From NCBI GenBank assembly GCA_902489945.1, contig CABUBZ010000062.1:1-10312 (forward strand): 10,312 bases of DNA, read 5' to 3'. Made by a program: the position numbers and the translations under genes. Position 1 is the first letter of the stretch. Every line of letters begins with the position of its first letter. Origin of the DNA: an uncultured Collinsella sp. Lineage in GTDB: Bacteria; Actinomycetota; Coriobacteriia; Coriobacteriales; Coriobacteriaceae. This document shows positions 1-5,811 of this stretch, one piece after another. The notes beneath the pieces were generated by a model. That model searched no databases. It was not told the DNA's origin and saw only the letters and a list, made by a program, of their open reading frames with translations.

Positions 1-755
1 GCAATCTTCACATCGTCGACCGTGATGGGATACCGCTCCCCCGCGGCCGGAGCCGGCGTACCCTCGGTGTCGGGGCGCGTCACGGCGATCTCGCTCGCCA
101 GCTCGAGCGTCGTCAGGGCCGAACGCGCATCACCAGCGGCCAGCGTGCAAATGGTCTTGACCGTGTCCTCATCGGCCGAGAACTTGCCGTTCAAGCCCTG
201 CGGTGCCTCGAGCGCACGCTCAATGAGCGTGGCGATATCCTCGTCCTTCAGGTGCTCAAGCTCCACCACGCGACCGCGCGACAACAGTGCGGAGTTGACC
301 TCAAAGTACGGGTTCTCGGTCGTGGCTCCGATCATAATGACGGTACGGTTCTCGACAGCGTGCAACAGCGCATCCTGCTGCGATTTTGAAAAGCGATGAA
401 TCTCGTCGATAAACAGGATGGTGCGACGGTCGTACGTATTCAGGCGCGTCTTTGCCTCGTCGATCACGCGACGAAGATCTTTCACGGTACCCGTTACGGC
501 ACTGACCTCGACAAACTCGCTCTTGGTATGGTTGGCGATGATATGCGCCAGCGTCGTCTTGCCCGTGCCGGCAGGCCCGTACAAGATCACGCTCGACAGT
601 ACGTCGTGCTCGATCGCAGCACGCAACCAAGAACCCTTACCCACGGACTTTTGCTGGCCCACGTACTCATCGAGCGAATTGGGGCGCATGCGCACCGCGA
701 GCGGCGCATTCTTAAAGGAACGCTCGCGTGTCGAGGCAGAAAAAAGGTCGTCCAT
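1..755 (-). CDS. rarA: Replication-associated recombination protein A (RarA/MgsA), N-terminal part, cut by window edge
   Basis: AAA+ ATPase of the RarA/MgsA/WRNIP1 family, a clamp-loader-like protein that acts at stalled replication forks with single-strand-binding protein. The frame runs off the left edge, so about 251 N-terminal residues of a family usually near 440 are visible. Numbering from the ATG at 755, there is a Walker A motif GPAGTGKT (60-67), a Walker B ILFIDEIHRF (113-122), the family sensor-1 block ATTENPYFEVNSALLSR (144-160) carrying the arginine finger, and sensor-2-like GDAR (208-211). The tetramerisation and C-terminal domains lie outside the window. In-frame ATGs exist at 755, 761 and 770. 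I chose 755 because GGGA sits 5 bases upstream and the protein then opens MDDLF; the choice is not certain. The gap to dgt is 60 bp and holds a TATACT box (795-800) about 40 bases upstream of the start, without a good -35. The gene may therefore have its own weak promoter or read through from dgt. Confidence 0.95.
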   Translation of the reverse strand, partial: MDDLFSASTRERSFKNAPLAVRMRPNSLDEYVGQQKSVGKGSWLRAAIEHDVLSSVILYGPAGTGKTTLAHIIANHTKSEFVEVSAVTGTVKDLRRVIDEAKTRLNTYDRRTILFIDEIHRFSKSQQDALLHAVENRTVIMIGATTENPYFEVNSALLSRGRVVELEHLKDEDIATLIERALEAPQGLNGKFSADEDTVKTICTLAAGDARSALTTLELASEIAVTRPDTEGTPAPAAGERYPITVDDVKI

Positions 756-815
756 AGCCATCCCGTACATCCATCAAAATCGTTGTTCACCAACAGTATA
801 CCGAAAATATACGAA

Positions 816-2063
816 CTACCGTTCGTTAATATAGGTACGATGCGGAAACTTCAGACCCGGGAACAACTTGCTTGTCAGCTCACAGAAGTAGCCGTCCGTC
901 ATACTCGCGATGTAATCCACCACCGTTTGATCCTTGTCGTCCTGCCAGGCATAGGTGCGATCGTAGTAGGAAAGCTGCTGCTCAATGCGCGAAATATGAT
1001 GCTTAAAGATGTAAGAGGACTCGTCGCCGCCATTTACATCCTGCAGGCAACGGTCATAGAGCTTTTCGAACGCCTCGCGCAGCTCCGTCTCGGAATCGCC
1101 CTCGATGCCGCCCTTGCTGTAGATCTTCTCGTAGTTCTCGCGCTTGGCCCGGCGGATCTCCTCAAACAGGTCCTCGCTCATCTCAATACGGGGCTTGCCG
1201 TAACTATGCTCCACGATATCGATGGAAGCGTGCGTGAGGATCCAGCTGTTGTAATAACCGCCCAGGTCGTCATCAAAAGCGTCTGGTTCAAGCAGGCCCG
1301 CCGCGATAGCATCCTGACGATCGCGGCCGACGTAGGCGAGGATATCTGAGATGCGCACCACGCAGCCCTCGAGCGTCATGGGTCGCAGGTGCTCAATGGC
1401 ACTATAGCCCGTGGCGATACAGTCCTCGACCGTCTGGTCAAACTGGTCAAAGGATGCCATGTCCGACAGCTCAAACACGCGCTGCTCGTACTCGCCGTTG
1501 TGACACAGCACGCCGTCGAGCGTCTGGAGCGACACGTTGCGGCCATAGAGTGCATCGAGTACGCGCACCGACTGCACGTTATGGAAAAAGAAGCGGCCGG
1601 TACGCTCATGATAGATATCGTTGAGGAAGCGCTCGCCGGCATGTCCGAAGGGCGTGTGGCCCAAGTCGTGACCCAGGCCGATCGCCTCGATCAGGTCGCA
1701 GTCGAGCCCGAGGGCGCGACCAATATCGCGCGCGATGCGCGACACAAGCTGCACATGCAGACCACGGCGCGACAAGTCGTCGTTGCTCCGGAAGCTAAAA
1801 ACCTGCGTTTTGCCTGCATAACGGCTGTATGCCGGTAGATGGAGAATCTTTTCGGTATCGCGCATAAAACTGGGGCGCATAAGCGTGCCTTTGTCCGCAT
1901 CGCGATCGACACGACGAATGACCTGGTCGTCGTTGCAACGATACGGATTGACAGCGCCCGAAGCACGATCGGCGGCAATGCGCTCGATCAGCTCGGGCGA
2001 CAACGCCGAGGGAATACGGTCCATACGAGCCTTGATGGCGGCCGTTTCTTGATTAGTTGCCAT
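816..2063 (-). CDS. dgt: Deoxyguanosinetriphosphate triphosphohydrolase-like HD-domain protein (dGTPase)
   Basis: HD-superfamily dNTP triphosphohydrolase, 415 residues. The family cleaves dGTP or other dNTPs to the nucleoside and triphosphate in the cytosol and limits dNTP pools. The N-terminal block around residues 63-93 (MRPSFMRDTEKI, then YSRYAGKTQVF) is typical of dGTPases. The metal site can be traced as H103, then H132-D133 within GLGHDLGHTPFGHAGE, and D240 in RISDILAY, the H...HD...D pattern. The open frame extends 9 codons upstream to a TTG, but AAGGAG at 2070-2075 sits 6 bases before the ATG at 2063, so MATNQE is the likely start. It begins 31 bases after the prepilin peptidase stop, with the ribosome binding site in the gap, so the two are probably co-transcribed. 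It ends in TAG inside a small palindrome (811-826). Substrate preference among dNTPs cannot be read from sequence. Confidence 0.94.
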   Translation of the reverse strand: MATNQETAAIKARMDRIPSALSPELIERIAADRASGAVNPYRCNDDQVIRRVDRDADKGTLMRPSFMRDTEKILHLPAYSRYAGKTQVFSFRSNDDLSRRGLHVQLVSRIARDIGRALGLDCDLIEAIGLGHDLGHTPFGHAGERFLNDIYHERTGRFFFHNVQSVRVLDALYGRNVSLQTLDGVLCHNGEYEQRVFELSDMASFDQFDQTVEDCIATGYSAIEHLRPMTLEGCVVRISDILAYVGRDRQDAIAAGLLEPDAFDDDLGGYYNSWILTHASIDIVEHSYGKPRIEMSEDLFEEIRRAKRENYEKIYSKGGIEGDSETELREAFEKLYDRCLQDVNGGDESSYIFKHHISRIEQQLSYYDRTYAWQDDKDQTVVDYIASMTDGYFCELTSKLFPGLKFPHRTYINER

Positions 2064-2069
2064 GGCATG

Positions 2070-2075
2070 CTCCTT
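2070..2075 (-). promoter_or_regulatory. Ribosome binding site of dgt
   Basis: AAGGAG on the minus strand with a 6-base spacer to the ATG at 2063. It decides the start against the upstream in-frame TTG at 2090, which would place this site inside the coding sequence. Confidence 0.8.
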
Positions 2076-2094
2076 AAGAAGAATGCGCAATCGG

Positions 2095-2517
2095 TTACAG
2101 CGTGCAGCCCACGACCTCGATTATGGCAAAAATCGGCACCAAAAACGGTAGCAATGGCAGGGAGCGCGAATTTGTGATGAGGCAGGAGAGGGCAAGGACC
2201 AGGAGCGCGGCGGCAAATGCCACGATGCCGCCCAGGGGATCGAAGGTGCAAAGCGCGAAGAGTGCCTTGGCGTCTCCCATACCGATACCCGGCGCTTGGC
2301 GAAGACGCCGCCAGAGGGACTCAGTCAGCACGAGCGCGAGATACACGATTACAGCAGGGCCCGCGTGGTCAAGTGCCACGCCCGAGCCGCGATCCAGCCA
2401 TACGCCCGCAAACGCCGCTACGGCACACACCGCAGCAAGCGCATTCGGAAACCGTCGCTCGCGGGCATCAATCACCGCGCCGGCAAAGGCACACAGCCAA
2501 AACGGGATGTAGAACAT
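2095..2517 (-). CDS. Short prepilin peptidase, A24 family (TadV/CpaA-like, peptidase domain only)
   Basis: Integral membrane aspartyl protease of family A24, which cleaves the leader of type IV or Flp-type prepilins and pseudopilins at the cytoplasmic face. Only 140 residues are predicted. Both catalytic aspartates are visible: D17 in IDARERRFPN, the D...R..PN motif, and D82 in GIGMGDAK, the GxGD motif. Hydrophobic segments lie at about 3-16, 27-40, 53-67, 96-113 and 121-137, and PLLPFLVP near the end is typical of the family. There is no N-terminal cysteine-rich methyltransferase domain, so it belongs to the minimal class rather than the PilD class. The start at 2517 is set by AGGAGG six bases upstream; an upstream TTG at 2562 would run into the hairpin repeat and is rejected. 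It lies between a glycosyltransferase terminator and dgt, with no pilin or secretion ATPase gene in view, so its substrate is elsewhere in the genome. Confidence 0.88.
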   Translation of the reverse strand: MFYIPFWLCAFAGAVIDARERRFPNALAAVCAVAAFAGVWLDRGSGVALDHAGPAVIVYLALVLTESLWRRLRQAPGIGMGDAKALFALCTFDPLGGIVAFAAALLVLALSCLITNSRSLPLLPFLVPIFAIIEVVGCTL

Positions 2518-2523
2518 CAAGCA

Positions 2524-2529
2524 CCTCCT
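2524..2529 (-). promoter_or_regulatory. Ribosome binding site of the prepilin peptidase gene
   Basis: A full AGGAGG on the minus strand, 6 bases before the ATG at 2517. It fixes the start and excludes the longer frame from the TTG at 2562. Confidence 0.85.
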
Positions 2530-2549
2530 CGAGCCGCATCGCAAAAGCG

Positions 2550-2590
2550 AAAACCACCACAAAGGTGCCTGTCCCCTTTGTGGTGGTTTT
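2550..2590 (-). repeat. 41-base palindromic repeat, copy 1, acting as terminator of the glycosyltransferase gene
   Basis: Perfect inverted repeat: arms AAAACCACCACAAAGG (2550-2565) and CCTTTGTGGTGGTTTT (2575-2590), 16 bp each, with a 9-base loop. Read on the minus strand the loop is GGACAGGCA, and the hairpin begins 8 bases after the glycosyltransferase stop. The run of T after the stem is only the four inside the arm, then CGCTTTTGC, so termination may be weaker than at copy 2. All 41 bases are identical, in inverse orientation, to 10195-10235. The core GGGGACAGGCACC resembles hairpin repeats that I recall as abundant between genes in some bacteria and often linked to REP-type (RAYT) transposases; that link is from memory and no transposase is present here. 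Confidence 0.93.
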
Positions 2591-2598
2591 AATAGTGG

Positions 2599-3894
2599 TT
2601 ATTTGGCGCCTTGCATGACTTCGTCGAGGGTAACGCTGACGGCATGCTGCGTCGGGACCCAGTCGACCTTCAGGAACAGCGCGGCTACCGTGATGGGGAT
2701 ATAGCTGAACATAAAGATCGGGAAGGTGAACAGATTAGTCACTAGACGCCACTTTTGCGTGCAGTGAATGTGCTTGTACTCAAAGATGGTCGTGAGTAGT
2801 GCCAGGATAAAGAAGGTCTGGTACATCATCGCGAACGTCATAATGAGCGAGGCCGCGCAAGCCTGCATCTCGACCTCGGTGGCCAAAAAGCCATGCGAGA
2901 GACCGCCGACAATCAGGAAGGTCGCGTTGGCGAGCATGGAAATCAACGAAAGCAGCATACCGGGCGCGATCGTCATAAACATGTCGTAGGCGGCAAAGCG
3001 ACGATAACGGAACGTCGACTTGACCAGATGCTTACCGTAGGTAAAGAACACCTGGTAAAAGCCCTTGGTCCAACGCATGCGCTGTTTCCAGGACGCCTTA
3101 AACGTCACCGGCTGCTCGTCAAAGAACTCCGCCGGCGCATAACCGATGCGGATGCCGTGAATGGCGCAGAACGTGGTGAACTGGATGTCCTCGGTCAGTG
3201 TATGGAACTGCCAGCCGTGCATGCCCTCGATAACACTGGCGGAGATGAGGTAGCCCGAGCCCGAGACGGCACAAGACGTCTTGCAGATGTTGCGCGCGTT
3301 GTTGAGGAAGCGTGCCTCGCGCAGATACCAGGTGGCATTAGCCGCCGAGATCCACGAGCTGCCGAAGTTCTTGGAGTTACGATAGCTCGTGACCACATGG
3401 AAGCCCTGGTCAAAGGCATCGTTCATCTTGGAGACGTAATCGCGGGAAATAACGTTGTCGGCGTCAAAGATGAAATAGCCCTCAAAAGTATCGGGATACT
3501 CGTTGAGAATGCGATCAAAACCAAAGTCCATGACCCAGCTCTTGCCCTTACGGGCCAGGTCGTTACGCTCATAGACGACGGCGCCCGCCTCGCGCGCGAG
3601 CTGCGCCGTGTTGTCGGTGCAGGCATCGGCGACCACGAAGACCTCGATGAGCTCGGACGGATAGTCCTGCTCTTTGATGGAGCGCACAAGATTGGCAATT
3701 ACCGCCTCCTCGTTATGCGCCGCAATGAAGAAGGCATAGCGATGGAGCTTCTTGGCCTTGGGAGGAGCGACCTCACCGCGCAGGGCGCCAATGACAAAGA
3801 AGACCACCTGGTACAGAAAGCAGACCGTAAGCAGCGTAACCACAATCTGGTTGAAGATCACGATGGGTGTGTTGGTTTGTAAAAAGGCGAGCAT
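2599..3894 (-). CDS. Membrane-bound family 2 glycosyltransferase (cellulose/hyaluronan synthase-like)
   Basis: GT2 enzyme of 431 residues, expected to transfer sugars from a nucleotide-sugar on the cytoplasmic side and possibly extrude a polymer. An N-terminal membrane segment (about 11-38) precedes the GT-A domain. The processive-type signature motifs are all present: D90 in VVADAC, the DxD motif FDADN (D144, D146), TED (234-236) and QRMRW (271-275), the QxxRW motif of polymer-forming synthases. Three hydrophobic stretches follow at roughly 305-333, 347-371 and 384-408, the layout of NodC and hyaluronan synthases. The ATG at 3894 has GGGAG 5 bases upstream; the in-frame TTG at 3909 has no such site. 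It is separated from rluD by 82 bp and closed by a hairpin repeat, so it is probably its own transcription unit. Product and sugar donor are unknown; a non-processive glycolipid or exopolysaccharide transferase is an alternative. Confidence 0.9.
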   Translation of the reverse strand: MLAFLQTNTPIVIFNQIVVTLLTVCFLYQVVFFVIGALRGEVAPPKAKKLHRYAFFIAAHNEEAVIANLVRSIKEQDYPSELIEVFVVADACTDNTAQLAREAGAVVYERNDLARKGKSWVMDFGFDRILNEYPDTFEGYFIFDADNVISRDYVSKMNDAFDQGFHVVTSYRNSKNFGSSWISAANATWYLREARFLNNARNICKTSCAVSGSGYLISASVIEGMHGWQFHTLTEDIQFTTFCAIHGIRIGYAPAEFFDEQPVTFKASWKQRMRWTKGFYQVFFTYGKHLVKSTFRYRRFAAYDMFMTIAPGMLLSLISMLANATFLIVGGLSHGFLATEVEMQACAASLIMTFAMMYQTFFILALLTTIFEYKHIHCTQKWRLVTNLFTFPIFMFSYIPITVAALFLKVDWVPTQHAVSVTLDEVMQGAK

Positions 3895-3899
3895 GCAGG

Positions 3900-3904
3900 C
3901 TCCC
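3900..3904 (-). promoter_or_regulatory. Ribosome binding site of the glycosyltransferase gene
   Basis: GGGAG on the minus strand, 5 bases before the ATG at 3894. The alternative TTG at 3909 has no purine-rich site in front of it, so this element decides the start. Confidence 0.65.
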
Positions 3905-3928
3905 AGCAACGCGTTACGTAAACAACCG

Positions 3929-3958
3929 TATATCTTACCGCAGGCTAACGGAGTTCAA
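3929..3958 (-). promoter_or_regulatory. Possible promoter of the glycosyltransferase gene
   Basis: On the minus strand TTGAAC (3958-3953) resembles a -35 box and is followed by TAAGAT then TATACG about 15-20 bases on. Neither candidate -10 box has both good sequence and ideal spacing, so this is only a candidate. It lies in the 82-bp gap after the rluD stop, where no terminator hairpin was seen, so read-through from lspA-rluD is also possible. Confidence 0.3.
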
Positions 3959-3976
3959 GAAACCACCTAATACTGG

Positions 3977-4990
3977 CTAGACTTCGAGCAGACCGAGCTG
4001 CGGAACGATTTCGTCGCCGGCAGCGGTGCGGCCAAGCGAACGCGGGGCCAGGTCGTCAAGAACCGCAGCGAGATCCCACGGCAGCTCGTCGCGGCACTCA
4101 ATGCGCTCCCCCGTCACGGGATGGTCGAATGCGACGCGCCAGGAATGAAGGAATTGCCTGGTCAGACCCTGGTCGGCGCGTGCATCGCACTTGCCATAGA
4201 GTGGATCGCCCACGCAGGCGTGGTTGATGTGGCGCATATGCACGCGAATCTGATGCGTGCGGCCGGTAAACAGGTGGCACTCGACGAGCGTGTAGCCGTC
4301 GTCAAAACGCGTGGAATCGAAGCGCTCGAGGACCTTAAAGGTCGTAATGGCCTGGCGCGCAAAGGGATCATCGGATACCGCCATCTTGACACGGTCGCGC
4401 GCAGAACGGGCGATACCGGTGTTAATGGTGCCCTCGTCCATGGCAATGTGGCCGTGGACGAGCGTAATGTAGCGGCGGTCGAGCGTACGCGTGCGGATGA
4501 GATTCTGGAGTGCGCGCTGGGTGTCGTCGTCTTTTGCCGCGAGCATAAGGCCCGAGGTGTCACGATCCAGGCGATGTACGATGCCGGGGCGGTCCTCACC
4601 CTGCACGGTACCCAGATGGTCGATGCCACAGTGATAGACCAAGGCGTTCGCAAGGGTGCCGCTCTCGTGGCCATGGGCGGGATGGCACACCAGACCGCGC
4701 TGCTTGGAGAGCACGATGAGGTAGTCGTCCTCGTAGCGGATATCGAGGGGAATGGCCTCGGGAATCACGTCGGTGGGATCGTGCGGCTCGGGCAAATCGA
4801 CCGAAATACGGTCGCCGGAGCGCACGGCATACTTTTTTGACAGGCATGTCTCGCCGTTGACGGCAACGGCACCGCCCTCGATCAGATGCGCGCAAGCGGA
4901 GCGCGTGGGGCAGCCGTCGTTGGCGCCCAGATAGGCGTCGAGACGCTGGCCAGCGGTGTCGTCGGCAACGAGAATATGGATGTCGGCCAT
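3977..4990 (-). CDS. rluD: RluA/RluD-family 23S rRNA pseudouridine synthase
   Basis: Isomerises specific uridines to pseudouridine in RNA, most likely in 23S rRNA. The 337-residue protein has the family order: an S4-like RNA-binding region (about 15-62), then the synthase domain. The catalytic motif is RPGIVHRLDRDTSGLML (134-150), with the conserved aspartate D142 in HRLD. Downstream are RRYITLVHG (172-180) and FTGRTHQIRVHM (241-252), both typical, and GDPLYG (261-266). The ATG overlaps the lspA stop as TAATG, and its binding site AAAGGA (5001-5006) lies within lspA, so the two are translationally coupled. This pairing of lspA with an rluD-like gene is common in Gram-positive bacteria. The C-terminal stretch of about 40 residues after the core is poorly conserved. 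Assignment to RluD rather than another RluA paralogue rests on the S4 domain and the context. Confidence 0.93.
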   Translation of the reverse strand: MADIHILVADDTAGQRLDAYLGANDGCPTRSACAHLIEGGAVAVNGETCLSKKYAVRSGDRISVDLPEPHDPTDVIPEAIPLDIRYEDDYLIVLSKQRGLVCHPAHGHESGTLANALVYHCGIDHLGTVQGEDRPGIVHRLDRDTSGLMLAAKDDDTQRALQNLIRTRTLDRRYITLVHGHIAMDEGTINTGIARSARDRVKMAVSDDPFARQAITTFKVLERFDSTRFDDGYTLVECHLFTGRTHQIRVHMRHINHACVGDPLYGKCDARADQGLTRQFLHSWRVAFDHPVTGERIECRDELPWDLAAVLDDLAPRSLGRTAAGDEIVPQLGLLEV

Positions 4991-5589
4991 TAGCGCTCAT
5001 TCCTTTCGCGAATCTTACGGGCACGCTCCCCACGTTGTTTGGCCTTGCGCTTGGCGCGGGCCTCGTCACGGGCGTTAAGCTCGGCGGTCGCATCGACCTC
5101 GCGAGCGGCGGGACTTAAGAACATGTAACCAATGAGGGCGAGCACGACACCCACGGTAATACCGATGTCCGCAACGTTAAAGACGGGAAAGTCGATGAAG
5201 GTGGTGGCGATAAAATCGGTCACAAAGCCCATGGCCAAGCGATCGATCGCGTTGCCGATGGCGCCGCCCGCGACCATTGCCATACCTATGACCTCCAAAT
5301 GGGCAAGCTGGGGTGCACGAACCAGGTACACGGCAATGGCGACAATAACCGCGAGCGCCAGAACGGCAAACGCGAGGCCATGTCCCTCGCCCATGCTAAA
5401 GGCGGCACCGATGTTACGCACGAAAAGGAAGTCGATCACACCGGGGATAACAGTCACATGCAGAGCATCGCCAACGGCACGAACCGCAAGCTTGGTCAGC
5501 TGGTCAACAAGCAGCACGGCCAACGCCACGCCACCAGCAACACCCAACCGCCAACGCAAAGGCGGCGTCATATCCGCAGAACGACCCAA
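4990..5589 (-). CDS. lspA: Lipoprotein signal peptidase (signal peptidase II)
   Basis: Membrane aspartyl protease that removes the signal peptide from diacylglyceryl-modified prolipoproteins. Predicted 199 residues with four membrane segments (about 14-36, 71-90, 97-113, 141-159). Conserved family blocks are visible: VDQLTK (28-33), VRNIGAAFS (57-65), GGAIGNAIDRL with catalytic D116, and FPVFNVADIGI with catalytic D141. After the last membrane segment there is a tail of about 38 residues rich in Arg and Lys, longer than in the typical 150-170 residue enzyme. I chose the TTG at 5589 because AGGGG (5596-5600) sits six bases upstream; the ATG at 5571 (MTPPLRW) has no site at proper distance and is the alternative. 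The stop overlaps the rluD start by one base. ileS is upstream but separated by a terminator and 222 bp, so lspA probably has its own promoter. Confidence 0.94.
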   Translation of the reverse strand: MGRSADMTPPLRWRLGVAGGVALAVLLVDQLTKLAVRAVGDALHVTVIPGVIDFLFVRNIGAAFSMGEGHGLAFAVLALAVIVAIAVYLVRAPQLAHLEVIGMAMVAGGAIGNAIDRLAMGFVTDFIATTFIDFPVFNVADIGITVGVVLALIGYMFLSPAAREVDATAELNARDEARAKRKAKQRGERARKIRERNER

Positions 5590-5708
5590 ATCAATCCCCT
5601 ACCCTCAAGAACATCGAATTACGTTTAACGCAATTAACCATCTTATATTGCCACACGCAGAGCGCACGACATATTCGCTAACGCCAGATAAAGAACCAGC
5701 ATAAAAAG
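5590..5708 (-). promoter_or_regulatory. Intergenic region upstream of lspA, probable promoter region
   Basis: Because ileS ends at a strong terminator, transcription of lspA-rluD most likely starts here. A TATAAG box (5647-5642, minus strand) lies 53 bases upstream of the TTG start, but no convincing -35 box is found at the right distance. The remaining part of the 222-bp gap, 5742-5811, is ileS 3' untranslated sequence in which I see no gene or structure. Confidence 0.3.
5596..5600 (-). promoter_or_regulatory. Ribosome binding site supporting a TTG start for lspA
   Basis: AGGGG on the minus strand with a 6-base spacer to the TTG at 5589. The first ATG (5571) is 24 bases away from it, too far to be served. 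Confidence 0.55.
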
Positions 5709-5741
5709 AAAGCGGCATTCCGAAAAACAGAATGCCGCTTT
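5709..5741 (-). terminator. Intrinsic terminator of ileS
   Basis: A 12-bp perfect stem, AAAGCGGCATTC (minus 5741-5730) with GAATGCCGCTTT (5720-5709), and a 9-base loop. On the minus strand it is followed by CTTTTTAT. The plus-strand side is followed by TATTCAGC, so it works in the ileS direction. It begins about 70 bases after the ileS stop. Confidence 0.9.
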
Positions 5742-5811
5742 TATTCAGCGGAGCAAATGGGCCGAAGGCGTCCAAATTCTCCCAATAACTAAAATGCCGA
5801 GTTACCGTGCC

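Noticed and set aside
396..1349. Plus-strand open frame of 317 codons across rarA and dgt
   Set aside because: It runs opposite two genes with clear catalytic motifs and crosses the gap between them. There is no recognisable domain.
2518..2562. Longer prepilin peptidase starting at TTG 2562
   Set aside because: The extra 15 residues would be encoded by the hairpin repeat and its flank, and a perfect AGGAGG serves the ATG at 2517.
2893..3882. Plus-strand open frame of 329 codons opposite the glycosyltransferase gene
   Set aside because: The minus frame has all GT2 signature motifs, while this one has an implausible Arg, His and Gly rich composition.
5709..5741. The terminator after ileS as a bidirectional terminator or repeat element
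   Set aside because: Only the minus-strand exit has a T run, there is no plus-strand gene leading into it, and no second copy was seen in the window.
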